This document shows, one piece after another, positions 30,295 through 41,083 of a DNA stretch of 64,000 nucleotides. Below the pieces are notes generated by a model. The model was not told the DNA's origin. It did no database searches and saw only the letters and a program-made list of their open reading frames with translations. Origin of the DNA: Aculops lycopersici. Lineage: Eukaryota; Arthropoda; Arachnida; Trombidiformes; Eriophyidae. Made by a program: the position numbers and the translations under genes. Every line of letters begins with the position of its first letter. Position 1 is the first letter of the stretch. The DNA lies in NCBI GenBank assembly GCA_015350385.1, contig WNKI01000004.1, forward strand, positions 337,686 to 401,685, read 5' to 3'.

Positions 30295-32116
30295 ATTTCC
30301 TTTCTCACTGGATTCGCATCTTTAATCGAAAGCTCATCTCGCCTTCCGGTTTTGTGTTGAACCGCTTGATTTTTGAGGTACCTGGCGCGCCGGCAATTTG
30401 TTGCTACAACTCTCCGATCGAAAAACAACCAGTAAGGCTTACTTGAAATTTTTCCCACTTTCTGTCACCAATCCAATGGGTCGCAGTTCACCACTCTGAT
30501 TCAATTTATTTCCTTGTCCTGCGACACAAACTTAGGACTCTCGACGACGACATTGAATCTTTCCTTTCCTTTCCTCTTCTCTCCACTTCTCCTTTCCTCG
30601 CTACTTGCCAAATCAATCTCATCAACCGACTCGTCGGCTACTTGTTGCATCTGCAGTTTCTAGTCGAGACTCAAGCGTGTGATCGACTTGCCATTAAATC
30701 TCTAGCTGGACAAGTGGTGGTGACACATGAAGGTGAACTAACTCAAGCAACTTGGACTCTTTTGGACGAGACTCGGCTGCTTCACTTCTAACTCTTGACT
30801 GAAGATTTGCTCGACGACGACGAGAGTTAGAAAAAATGTGTATTAAATTTAGTTCTTATGGGTGACTGTGGTAAACAACAACAACAGCAACAACAACTTC
30901 GGCGAGGACGACAACAACAAAAGTGTATCCTCTTTGCTTCAAAGTTGATCAGCTCGCAGAGAATCTACTCATCGATCCAATCGAAGCTCTACTTTTTCTC
31001 TAAAACTCTCCTCTACTTATGTGTATTCATTATCTTCTATCAAAAAGACTCTTTGGCGAGACGCTGGTGAGCCAATGGTAACGTTAGTTTGATAGCAACG
31101 ACAAAGTCGCCAGCTAGCATAACGGACACAAAGAGAGCTACCTGCGCACGAGACTTTTTGCACTGGCCGCTGGCGGACACTTGTTGCTCACCTGCCCGCT
31201 GGCTGGACGGTCGAGTTGCTCGGCCGAGGTTTTGGCTTCTGCGCAGCTCTTTGGTCGGCACTTCAATGGTATCCCTCGCTCGCTTTCAGTTGGAATTCAA
31301 CGGCGCCGACAGCCAATCTGAATTCATGAGAGAGTTTACATATTTGGCTTGGCGCACACTCAACAAGTGGCTCGAATGTCCGTCGTCGCCGTCAGCCACT
31401 TAGTTGCCCGCTCGCCCAGTAGCTCGCCCGGCGAGATAGTGGACTGTGAGTGCCAAGACTCTCTTCTTGCGTAACTCTAGCCTCGAGGAGCTTGACTGCT
31501 CGCTAGTCAAGCTCCGTTGATACGAATTCAAGTTCCATAGTTGCAGCCGCCGGCGTCCACTGCGGAATTTCCAAATGAGCAACCTTTTTTCTCCAACATC
31601 GTGGCTCTCACTGGAACTTTCAACTTTCAGCCAGCGGAACGATCAACTTCAAGCGCGACAACAAGAAGACCAATTGCCAACAATGACGAGTTCAAGCAAC
31701 CTGCGCTGTGAGGGCAACTTCCTTTTGATTTTGAATCCAGTTGATCTAATCTTAGCCTCTCCCGGTCTTCTGTTGCTTTGAATGTCGTTGCTCATTCGAT
31801 CAGTTGATAGGTCGGTGAGTCGATCAATTGGTGGAGTGTTTTCGTCGGTTTCGTCCGATGATCTAATCAACTTTCATCTGATAAAAAAGGAGTTGGAGGT
31901 AATAGCGAGAGAGCAAGCGACAACAGGTAGTTAGCTAGCAACCGGCTAGTTAACACTTCAGTTTGTTAGTTAGCCAGTGATTGATCTCAAGGAAGCGGGA
32001 GGAATGAGTATCTTGAGAGTAAATCTTGCTTGCGATGAGTTTATCATCGTGAGAGTTGATCGAATGTTAACAGGTGAGGTCTAACAAGTTCTCGTAGGCA
32101 GGTGATTCCAAGCAAA
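30295..32116. other. Intergenic, no supported gene
   Basis: Upstream of the 1998-residue gene and downstream of the receptor pseudogene. It contains CAA/CAACAG-type runs near 30875-30925 and several chance open frames. No domain or splice structure is convincing; some may be 5'UTR exons of the minus-strand gene. Confidence 0.55.
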
Positions 32117-34220
32117 TTACATGGCAAACACCAATAGAGTTGCCGTCCAAATGGCCATTTGAAGGATGTTGACATAGGTGATCCTCACATTGAATACCTT
32201 TAGAGCGAGTCCTCCCTCGGCGTCGAGCGTTTTTACCTGACGAAGCCAGAGATTTTGCATGTGAGCCAAACGGGAGTCTCGGTGACAGGGAACGGCGGCA
32301 ATCGTTTGCCATATCAATGTTTGCAATCGCTTTGAGTTTGCATGAAACTTGGAGGCTATAAATACAATGGCGTTGGTGCCAATCCAACCGAAGGACACTA
32401 TAACAAGTGGTTGGAAATGGTAGTTTCTGATGTGATTGCTAAAGTATACCGCAATCGCCACTAGTCCATAGTTGAGAAAGTGAAAGATTGCAATAACAAA
32501 TGTGATACTCTTACCATAAACGCGAACCTGTTCCACAAAGAGCCGAAAATTAACGTATAGTTTTTCCATAAACTCGATGTAAGCCTCAAGATCAAATTGA
32601 TTCTGAGTCGTGAGGTCAATTGCAAATTGTTGTTGGATAATTAACGAGTTGAGTTTTCCAGCCCAAAGGTTTGCTATTTAAAATCATAATATTAATCTCT
32701 GTATTATCAATAAATTGGCCTGTGATTGCTCGCAAACTAAACATATGGCCGTCGGAAAATTTGTCACCTTTATTTGTGAGGATTGCTGATAGTTCTCTTA
32801 ATTGAATGTCGCCCTTTGGAATGAATCTTTGCAGTTTACTTAGATTCGAGGCCAAGCGCATCTGTTGACTTAGCTCCGAGAGCCAACAGGTGAGCTCGCA
32901 ATTAGTGGCCAGGTAGTAGGCGAGTAGCATGGCCATACTCCAGGTGGGCGTCGTGTGGATGGTTGCGGTTTGGATGAGCAAAAGCCAAGACCAACGGAGA
33001 TTCATTTGATCCAGGCGAACAAGTTGCTCTTGTGATTTGGGCTCACCAAAGGGACATTGATTGCTGTTGGTGCTTGAATTCGTCAAGTCTTGATCTAGAA
33101 TAGACCAAATTGCGCACCGGGATCCGGAAACCTGTTCTGATATATCAACAAATAATTCCTCTTTTCTCAAAATGTTGACATAAATAAAATAGAAGAACCA
33201 AAAACCGAGAGCGCAACCAACAGGAAAGATGACAATAAATAGAATGGTAATCGACTTTGCCAATTGGAGACGCCACCATTGGGTTCGCACTGCAGGTATA
33301 CAATCGTGTAGAAAGTTGTTCAATCTTCTCCTTATACTTTCAGCATATACCCTGGGTTTGATTAAAGTCTTGTTATACTTGACGCTAGATTGAAAATGGC
33401 CTCGTGATTGTTGTACTTCTTCAATTAAAGGGTAGAAATTCTTGTATGAATCTGACAGTTCAAGTAGTATCAATTTAGCTCGCTGCTGAACCAAATCGGT
33501 GGTTAGTCTTGGTGCAACAACAAACATAATTAGCGTGTCGCTAACAGGGAAGAATGTTTGTACTAATGGAAATAGACTGCCCAATAGGAAGATGCCAAAG
33601 CTTGAGATTGAAGAGATTAAAAGGCCAGGTGAGTCGATGTCCTTAATGGGTGTAAAAGTTTTGCTTGCATTTGGATGACATAATGAAAATATCGGCAACT
33701 TACTAAAACTCTCGCCCAATGTTGTATTCTTCATTAATTGGGTACAATTTGTTATCAAGCAGGTAAACTGGCTTATCTTTCCAATCGAGCTGCTAGAGTT
33801 ACAATCTAACGAAGATAAGCTGTACTCTCGCACGCTAGCCTCTGGGTTATTGTGATCAAAGGCTAGGAACTGGGTAACTGGCAGGCTCAAATTGAAGGCC
33901 GAATAAATAATGTAGATTGAAATTAGGATAAAGGTAAAATTAATTTGCTTCGTAGAGGCTACTAAATATTCGTGTGCCTCGTAATTTAAAGGATTCTGTC
34001 AATCTTGATGATTCTCAATCTGAGATTTGATTTGTTCATAATTGAAGCAAGGATATCGGACCAACAAAAAGAGGGCTCTTTTTATTAGTAAACTAAACCA
34101 GATGTACAACTGTTCCGTTGAACTAATATCAGATTCAGTGCGTAGAAAGCCAATTGAAACAGGTAATTTGATATGATAATTCATGATGCGTGCGCATCCG
34201 AATCCATTTTGATTTTTCAT
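32117..34220 (-). pseudogene. Gustatory-receptor-like gene, broken
   Basis: Tandem relative of the intact receptor at 34618-36630. The reading runs from ATG 34220 through 'LLIKRALFLLVRYPCFNYEQI', which matches 'KLIKRAFFLFTRSPCVNLEQT' of the neighbour, meets an in-frame TGA at 33999-34001, and continues in the same frame across 33890 to about 32680. There the frame shifts by one base near a T/A homopolymer (about 32676-32684); the other frame carries the remaining helices and the C-terminal 'RITYVNILQMAIWTATLLVF', close to the neighbour's 'RITYVNVIRLIIWTVTLLLL'. One stop plus one frameshift argue for a pseudogene. Sequencing error or unannotated tiny introns are alternatives. Confidence 0.75.
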
Positions 34221-34617
34221 GTCAACTCAATTCTAATTAATAAATTCTCATGAACTCTTTTCTCCTTAACTAAATTCGATTATTGAATGAAAGATTGAAA
34301 TGGATTCATAATCTCGGCATCGTCGCCTCTGAATCTTACAAGACAAGACAAGACAAGGCATTTGAAAATGGAGCTAGTTTTGTTCCCGAGAGAAAAACTC
34401 TTTGTAGAGGTAGACAGCAAAGCTCTACATCTATCCTTTATGATTATGTTTAGTCTTAGAATACAAATTGCACGTGATATCATTCTGGAAGAAGTCTTCT
34501 GAAGGTAGGAGGATATCAGCTAACTTAAGTGGGCACGCGATTGCCATAGAAAATTTCTTTTTCCCTCTCCTCTTCTGAACATATGGTAATTTTTCACGTT
34601 CAGCGCCCATCCATCAC
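34221..34617. other. Spacer between the two receptor genes
   Basis: AT-rich, with a short GACAA repeat near 34340-34360. No gene is supported. Confidence 0.6.
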
Positions 34618-36630
34618 CTAGGAAACCACAATAGATGGTCTATTATCGTTACCTGACAATTTGTCAACGTTTGAATTATGCGATAGAGGACCAAAGGCAA
34701 GTAATAGCAGTGTGACAGTCCAGATGATCAAACGGATTACGTTGACGTAGGTGATTCTGGCCCCGATTGAGCCCAGCGTAAAGCCCCCATTGCTATCAAT
34801 AACTGTGACTAGTCGAATCAAAATCAATCTCGCATGTTTTAATCGTAAATTGTTACCTTCCACATTGGACATTTCAATTGCCGCCACAATCGACCAGACA
34901 TACTTGATCAACCCGTTTGATTGTGCATGATAACTAGCTATAATAAGAGTTATTAAGTTGGCGCAAAACCAACTTAGGAACAGCATAACAAGTGGCTCTA
35001 GTACCATTTCTGAGATCATTATGTTGTAAACGACTGTTATAATAACCATTCCATAATTTAGGGAATAGGAAAATAGAACCGCAACTCTCACCTGTGGGTT
35101 GTAGAGTTCCATTTGTCCAATTAAAAGGCGCAAGTTTACATAGATATGCTCTAAAATTATTGCTTGTACATTTGGGTTCAGTTTCTTTTGTTTGATATAA
35201 TCCAAGATCAATAATTGATCCTCTAAATTAGCGGCTAGCGACTTGGAGGGTGCTAGTTTGTTTTTGATGATATACTTCTGAGGTTGTACACTGGTGAATA
35301 TAATTATATGTTTGAATCTTATACTCGCTCTGAATCGACTCCTTAGAGTTGATAAAATAGACTGAGAATTTTTGAGTTCAACCTCCAGGTCTCGACCAGC
35401 AACCGGAAGTAAGTGCTGCATTCTCGTTAGTTCCAAGGAAAATCTGAGCAGTTGTTTGAGTTCATGATTCCAGCAGCTTAATTCGTAACAGGTGTGTTCA
35501 AAATAGCAAAAGGCTGCCAGTATAATAAATAAAACGACGACCAGGTAAAAGGCGGCGTCGAGGATCGAGAAGAAGTTTTGATGTATCTGTTCCATTGGTT
35601 TGAAGTCAATAATTTTTCTCGTTGCATCATCGAAATTATCATCGTGATACCAAATCGAACAGTTTGATTGCAACATAATCTCGCGATACTGTTCAAAAAG
35701 GTGGTTTCGCTTGCTAATAAGGCGGTCGTAGTGTATGAAAATAAGAATATTTGGGATTAGTTGGCCAATATAAGTCAAACAGAATAGTTTTACAAATAGC
35801 TTGCCCATTGTCATGCGCCACCAATTTGATCTAACGCTAGGCAAACTAACAATTCGGCAAGACTTCTTAGATTCTCTATCATAATGGTTTTCGATTATTT
35901 TCGAGCTAACACTGTTACCTAGAAAGATCATCTTCTGCTTGAAGTTTTTGTATATACACAATTGAAATTCATATTCAGCTTGCGAAATTCGAATATAATC
36001 AAACAGTCTTTCAATTCTTCTTAGTACATGTAACTCATTGGTCATCTTTGGAGCAACCAGGAACATTAAAGGCTCATTGAATCCAAGGTAATACAACTGA
36101 CGTATTGGGAAGAAGACGCAGTACACCAAAAAACAACAACCAAGAATAAGCAATAAGAAGGGGCCAAGAATATCTAGGTCAATGTAAGGTGCAAAGAAGC
36201 GACTATAACTTGGTAGACACATTGATACTATTGGTAGGCGGAGTAAATCTCTACCTAAACTTTGATGCTGATCAGCTGGCGATAATCTTGAGCAATTTGT
36301 TGCGACACAAGCTAACTGATTTCCATCGCCTGTCGCTAGAGGTTCCGATTCAGAGTCAATATGATTAATTAAGGTTGTAATTATAATAGATGCTGTGATA
36401 TTTTTTAATCCAATTAGAGCAAATATGGCTATTAGGATTGAGTAAGCTTTAGATAAATGACTCGCAGAAACTTTCTCATACTCTACCCTCTCCTGCTCAT
36501 CCGGCGGGTGCTTCAATTGTGACAAAGTTTGCTCCAGGTTTACGCACGGTGATCGCGTGAACAGGAAGAATGCTCGCTTGATTAACTTGCACCGATCGAT
36601 GTAACATCCATCAACTTGATCACCTGTCAT
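34618..36630 (-). CDS. Gustatory-receptor-like seven-transmembrane chemoreceptor
   Basis: A 670-residue intact frame from ATG 36630. I count about seven hydrophobic helices: 'ILIAIFALIGL', 'GPFLLLILGCCFLVYCVFF', 'LFCLTYIGQLIPNILIFIHY', 'FYLVVVLFIILAAFCYFEHT', 'AVLFSYSLNYGMVIITVV', 'LVMLFLSWFCANLITLIIAS' and 'LIIWTVTLLLLAFGPL'. The last helix is preceded by a Thr-Tyr pair (RITYVN), the position of the TYhhhhhQF signature of arthropod gustatory receptors, although Gln-Phe is missing. The family forms ligand-gated cation channels in chemosensory neurons. At 670 residues it is much longer than insect receptors (about 350-500), mainly in loops. The tandem pseudogene downstream supports a local receptor cluster. 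Family assignment is by topology and motif only. Confidence 0.65.
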   Translation of the reverse strand: MTGDQVDGCYIDRCKLIKRAFFLFTRSPCVNLEQTLSQLKHPPDEQERVEYEKVSASHLSKAYSILIAIFALIGLKNITASIIITTLINHIDSESEPLATGDGNQLACVATNCSRLSPADQHQSLGRDLLRLPIVSMCLPSYSRFFAPYIDLDILGPFLLLILGCCFLVYCVFFPIRQLYYLGFNEPLMFLVAPKMTNELHVLRRIERLFDYIRISQAEYEFQLCIYKNFKQKMIFLGNSVSSKIIENHYDRESKKSCRIVSLPSVRSNWWRMTMGKLFVKLFCLTYIGQLIPNILIFIHYDRLISKRNHLFEQYREIMLQSNCSIWYHDDNFDDATRKIIDFKPMEQIHQNFFSILDAAFYLVVVLFIILAAFCYFEHTCYELSCWNHELKQLLRFSLELTRMQHLLPVAGRDLEVELKNSQSILSTLRSRFRASIRFKHIIIFTSVQPQKYIIKNKLAPSKSLAANLEDQLLILDYIKQKKLNPNVQAIILEHIYVNLRLLIGQMELYNPQVRVAVLFSYSLNYGMVIITVVYNIMISEMVLEPLVMLFLSWFCANLITLIIASYHAQSNGLIKYVWSIVAAIEMSNVEGNNLRLKHARLILIRLVTVIDSNGGFTLGSIGARITYVNVIRLIIWTVTLLLLAFGPLSHNSNVDKLSGNDNRPSIVVS

Positions 36631-37222
36631 CTTGCTTTAATTATTAGTTAGATAACTCAATTGCAACTCAATTTAGAAAACAACACTCGAGATACGTAAT
36701 CAAAATGGCCAACGAGCATTGCGATAAGAGAGAAAGGGTAAGCAGGTGTCCCGTAAGTTACATGGAATTTATATTGTCGTGCTAATATCCAGAGGAATTC
36801 TCAGTCACGCTCTTTGGTTGTGTTAAACAAGAAAATTTGGAAGCACACTCATACAGTCCTCAGGTCAATTTGCATTTAATTGTTTTCATGCAAATTGTCT
36901 GTGATCGATGATGAGTTCCAACTGTATTGAGGAGCTGCATATATCACGCATTTGTCACATCATATTCAAGTCTTATGGGGAAACAAGCTAGACAGGTGTC
37001 TGACAAATAACGCGGGCTTAATTTGCATAACCCGACTGTGGCCGTGCAGAATTCCACCTGCCGCAGCTCGCGACGCTCACGTGGTCGCTCATTTTGTAAA
37101 CAAACTCAGCTACGATCTTGCAACCTGGCGTATTTCTTAATGAAACTATTTATTACTATCATATCTATATATATATATATATCAAACTCCAGATAATATA
37201 AGCTCGATTTCCAAATAGGAAA
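36631..37222. other. Divergent intergenic region
   Basis: Between the receptor (-) and the Ecdysoneless-like gene (+); both would start here. It includes an AT dinucleotide run (37166-37182) just upstream of the + gene. No other feature is supported. Confidence 0.6.
37166..37182. repeat. (AT)n run
   Basis: Short TA/AT run about 40 bp upstream of the Ecdysoneless-like ATG; it could act as a TATA-like element. Confidence 0.7.
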
Positions 37223-37933
37223 ATGGACCAAACATCAGATATTGAACATGAGGAGCTACCCAGTAATACAGTAAAGTTTGAAATCTACACCCCGAAAGGG
37301 GTGGACTCGAAGATTGTCGAGGAATGCAGACAGTTTTTGATGGATGTCAAGCATTGTGATAGTATCAATATAGATCTCGAAGGAAGAAAAAATCAAATGA
37401 GGGGAAGCTACAAGTTTGACTACAATGTCGACGAAGAGTGGCTAGTAGTTTATTGCCTATTCGAGTTATCCAAGGCAAAATCTGATTTGGTTATTAGAGT
37501 TCATGATGATGACGGGGAAATTTTACTTATAGAGGCGGCCAATCACTTGCCCCGGTGGTTGGAGTCGAGCACGAGTAAGGATAGAGTTTATATCTACCAG
37601 GGTAGAGTCCACATCATTCCCGAGCACATTGACATCAAGTTATTGAACAAACACGATATTGCATCCATTGTCCGCGACAATAAAACGAAGACTCTAGCGG
37701 ATAACTCAATCCAAAAAGCAATACAAGAACAACTCAAATGTATGCCAGACAAAGATAGTTGGTTGAAGAGAAAGTTTAGTCAACTAGATGATATAATTAC
37801 CTCAAACGCTGATGGGGATGAGGAACATGATGCGATGAAACCAGGAAACTTGAGTCTTGCCTCTGTGATGGCAATGGAAGATGAGGATCTGGAGATTAGT
37901 CCCATAAGTTCCTTATCCGCATCACCCTCTTAG
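37223..37933 (+). CDS. Ecdysoneless/SGT1-like protein, N-terminal part only
   Basis: 236 residues. The core 'DEEWLVVYCLFELSK', then 'VIRVHDDDGEILLIEAANH' and 'LPRWLESSTSKDRVYIYQG', closing with 'RVHIIP', matches the N-terminal domain of Ecdysoneless (ECD/SGT1), a cell-cycle and pre-mRNA-splicing cofactor that binds R2TP and PRP8. After about residue 180 it ends in a short acidic tail ('AMEDEDLEISPISS'). Usual family members run to 600 residues or more, so over half of the protein is missing. I see no donor consensus or downstream exon before the convergent SZRD1 gene. It may be a short paralogue, a degrading copy or a lineage-specific short form. Confidence 0.8.
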   Translation: MDQTSDIEHEELPSNTVKFEIYTPKGVDSKIVEECRQFLMDVKHCDSINIDLEGRKNQMRGSYKFDYNVDEEWLVVYCLFELSKAKSDLVIRVHDDDGEILLIEAANHLPRWLESSTSKDRVYIYQGRVHIIPEHIDIKLLNKHDIASIVRDNKTKTLADNSIQKAIQEQLKCMPDKDSWLKRKFSQLDDIITSNADGDEEHDAMKPGNLSLASVMAMEDEDLEISPISSLSASPS

Positions 37934-38304
37934 AACTTCACGAGGGAATTGCATGAAAAATGAATCTCTACAACCAAACCGTCTGTAACTATAGAGATCA
38001 CAAGAGTGATATTGAGCAACAAGAATAAAATTTTTTAGCTTTTGCACGCAAAAGAATGTCGACCAAGACACTTGCAGCAAGATCTCGCTTTTAGATACAA
38101 AAAGCTGCAACATTTTGAGTGACTGCTCTTTTCATTCTTTAGCCAAACCAAACGGCGTTGCTCATGAACAAACCGGAAACGTTTAGTATTCTCCCAGATA
38201 TTTACAAAAGTACAACAACATAATTGGCTGCGCCAATCGACAAATGTTATCATCATCTAATCCATGTATCACAAATTGACGACATTTAAAATTCATCCGC
38301 CATA
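37934..38304. other. Tail-to-tail intergenic region
   Basis: Between the convergent Ecdysoneless-like (+) and SZRD1-like (-) genes. No additional signal is clear; 'AGAATAAAATT' near 38020 contains a candidate + strand poly(A) hexamer. Confidence 0.5.
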
Positions 38305-39495
38305 TCATCTTGACGATTTATTGCCCAAACTTGGAAATTCATCACTCGTAAAATTCAAGCTCATAATATTATCACTGCTATTGTTATCATCAATTTTGTT
38401 GTTATTGTTCTTGACTTTCAAATTATTAACATTACTAATATTTTTGTTGTTAGCGACCATAGGATTAGAGGAGGAAGAAGAAGGAGCACGACTTCCACCA
38501 GTAACTCCGCCACTACTAACGCCGTCGTTCAAGTTCAGATTCAATATCCTATTCACATTATCGTTGTCGCCTAGAATCAAGTCATCCGATGATGCCGACC
38601 CTAGAATTCTCAACCGAGCCTTGGCATACTCGTCTGCACGCTCTTGGTAAGTTTTATGAGGTTTCTTTACGCCACTAATTGCTGTTGATATTGCTACTCT
38701 TGATGATACCTGTGATTGAGCCAGCACATTGCTTTTGTCACGTGAGTGGTCATTCTTGTTTTCGTTTGAGAGTAATGTTGTTGCTGTTATTTTAGTTGGT
38801 AGTGGTGCAAACTCGTTCAAGTCTAATGCAGGTGTGGTTGCCAAGGTGTTATTGCTTTGAAGAATTGGAAAGCAATCCTGACTTGTGGTCAAAGATGACG
38901 ATGATTGCGCTGACTGTCTGGTCGAGGTATTGATTGATGTCTTTGCTATATCAGTCTTGGTGCCACTTCGGCCAGAGGCCATGCTAGCCCAACTTCGTCC
39001 TGCTTGAACACCATTTGTCATTGGCCCTATCGATGAATGACTAGATTGTTGTGGTTGTTGTTGTTGTTGGTGTTGACGCGACTGAGTTGGTGCTGAATGG
39101 GGACCACCTGTTGATTTGGCAGGTTGTTTATTATTGTTATCTCTAAATGATTGTTGCTGCCCAGTGGGCAATTGATCCTCGAAGGCGCTCGGCGTTGTAC
39201 CTGTATCAGCAGTTGCTGTTATTGTAGTTCTGAAGCCGTCAGCTGATTTGTTCACGTTGGTCAATGGTAAATTTGGTTTCAAATGTTCTGCTCTCGTTCC
39301 TTGAGAAATTGCACTGTTTCCTTCATTCCGAGCAACAGCATCTAATTGATTCTCTACGCAATAATTTCTAGCTCCTTGTCGTTCCCCATTGTTACTACTT
39401 TGATTATTAGCCGCCGGCCTTGGCCGTTGCAATATTCTCACCTGGGTAGTAGAGGCTACACCAGTCGGCTGATGATCGGCGGTAGCGTGCATCAT
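38305..39495 (-). CDS. SZRD1-like SUZ-domain RNA-binding protein with a large insert
   Basis: 396 residues from ATG 39495 (the frame opens one codon earlier at TTG). Two separated blocks match SZRD1: 'TQVRILQRPRP' near the N-terminus and 'KTYQERADEYAKARLRILGSAS' near residue 285-307, the latter being the SUZ core found in RNA-associated proteins. In SZRD1 these blocks are about 25 residues apart; here about 250 Gln/Ser/Thr/Asn-rich residues lie between them. The C-terminus 'FTSDEFPSLGNKSSR' resembles a SUZ-C-type end. The N-terminal block of SZRD1 (an acidic EEAADSGEID-type helix) is absent, so an upstream exon is possible. Confidence 0.75.
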   Translation of the reverse strand: MMHATADHQPTGVASTTQVRILQRPRPAANNQSSNNGERQGARNYCVENQLDAVARNEGNSAISQGTRAEHLKPNLPLTNVNKSADGFRTTITATADTGTTPSAFEDQLPTGQQQSFRDNNNKQPAKSTGGPHSAPTQSRQHQQQQQPQQSSHSSIGPMTNGVQAGRSWASMASGRSGTKTDIAKTSINTSTRQSAQSSSSLTTSQDCFPILQSNNTLATTPALDLNEFAPLPTKITATTLLSNENKNDHSRDKSNVLAQSQVSSRVAISTAISGVKKPHKTYQERADEYAKARLRILGSASSDDLILGDNDNVNRILNLNLNDGVSSGGVTGGSRAPSSSSSNPMVANNKNISNVNNLKVKNNNNKIDDNNSSDNIMSLNFTSDEFPSLGNKSSR

Positions 39496-41083
39496 CAAGC
39501 CGCGACAATAACAGCACCAACAACAATGAGGATATGATAGAAGTTATAACAATACTTGTTGCTGATTAATAGTAGAGCAGGAGGAAGGAATAAGTAGATT
39601 GTTGGTGGGAATAGTGTAACGTTGTTACAACTAACTGTGGGTGTGGATCGGAATCTTCGTCATTTACCACAACAAAAGGCTCAAGTTAAAAAACGAGTTG
39701 TTAGTGTGCAATTTTGCCCTGGCTCCTCGTCGTCTCATTTTCTCATTTTCACATTCTCGCTGGCCGCTGCTGCTGGCCTTGCTATCACACACACTGTCGC
39801 CCCCGTGGCGCAGCAACACAGTTTTTCCCCTTGCCAAACAAGAAGCGAACGACCAACTCCTTTAATGCGAATTTGCGTGTGAGCGTTGTGTGTCCATTCG
39901 TTAGCGTGTGTCTATATGTTATGCTGTTGTGTGACTCCATTCGCCATTGAGACTCTCTTTCTATACAGTACAGTTGTGATGGTGGCACCACAACAACAAG
40001 TGCAAGGCGCGATTCAGGTTCGTTTCACATAGCCGAAAACACCTTAATTAAATGGCAAACTCTCCCGTTGGCTCATGACTGATGTGAGAGGAGGGGAAAG
40101 GCAAGCCTGTGAGATAAGCAAATTTGAACCGCGCTGTGTTCATTTAAAAGCACAATTTTGAAGCATCAACCATTCGCCCATCCAGTTTGTGCGCTGGCAT
40201 TTTCCCTCCCCTCCTGTTATGTTTTTTCTCGCTGTCATTCGTATACTGTAGCGCACTATGAGAAACGAGCGAGCGAATCTGAAGCACTGCGTCGCATTGC
40301 TCTGCGAGATTAGCAGCAACAGCATAAGCGACGGCAGCCGAAGTGGTAATCTGACAGCGATGAGACTACACGAAGACCGAACGCGAATAATAATAAGACG
40401 CCAAGACGTAAGGAAGTTAGCTAGTTTAGCTTGTTAAACGAAGACATCCAGCTGATGGGCAGTGACCCCAATTTGATACATATCATCAGTGTGCTAATCG
40501 GTTGTGTATTTTATTCCTCTTGTTTAGTTTTACTATTCTAGTTGAAGGAGTATCAATGGAGGACAGGCAAAAGACGGCAATCACATGTTGTGCTTACAAT
40601 TAACGTGATTGTTATTGTTTTGTTGATATTATTATTATTACTATGTTAAATACTAGAGCCTGGCGCCTGATAAAAATAAGTGGAAATGACAATGAAAGCC
40701 ACTTCCATCATCATCATGATTTGAACTCTAATTATGCACAGTAACTAACTACCTTAATGTTTTATACCAACCAACAAACTTACGCAACTTTAACCGTCTA
40801 TTGATGAATTATCATCCCTATTATCATCACTATTTATTATTGCATTTTAATCTTCTATTGGATGGATCAATTATCAATTTCTATCACTACATCGATAATG
40901 TTACCGATGCTATAAAAAATCAACACCTTTTGCTATATGAATAATCATCTATTATAACTTTCCACCAAACTATTAGTGCCAACCAAATATTGCAAAACGC
41001 ATACTTATAAATTAGATTACGGGCTACGCGACCATCTCCATCGACTACTTACACCTAAACAAACCGAGAGTGTCCTGCCAACT
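39496..41083. other. Divergent promoter region of SZRD1-like and PACSIN genes
   Basis: 1.6 kb between divergent starts. It is AT-rich at 40500-40970 and holds only short unsupported frames; non-coding first exons of either gene may lie here. Confidence 0.55.

Noticed and set aside
30858..31880. Several 60-104-codon frames between the 1998-residue gene and the receptor cluster
   Set aside because: Overlapping on both strands, repeat-derived in part, and without motif support.
40976..41083. Upstream extension of PACSIN by 36 residues
   Set aside because: It begins at GTG rather than ATG, and PACSIN homologues start just before the F-BAR.
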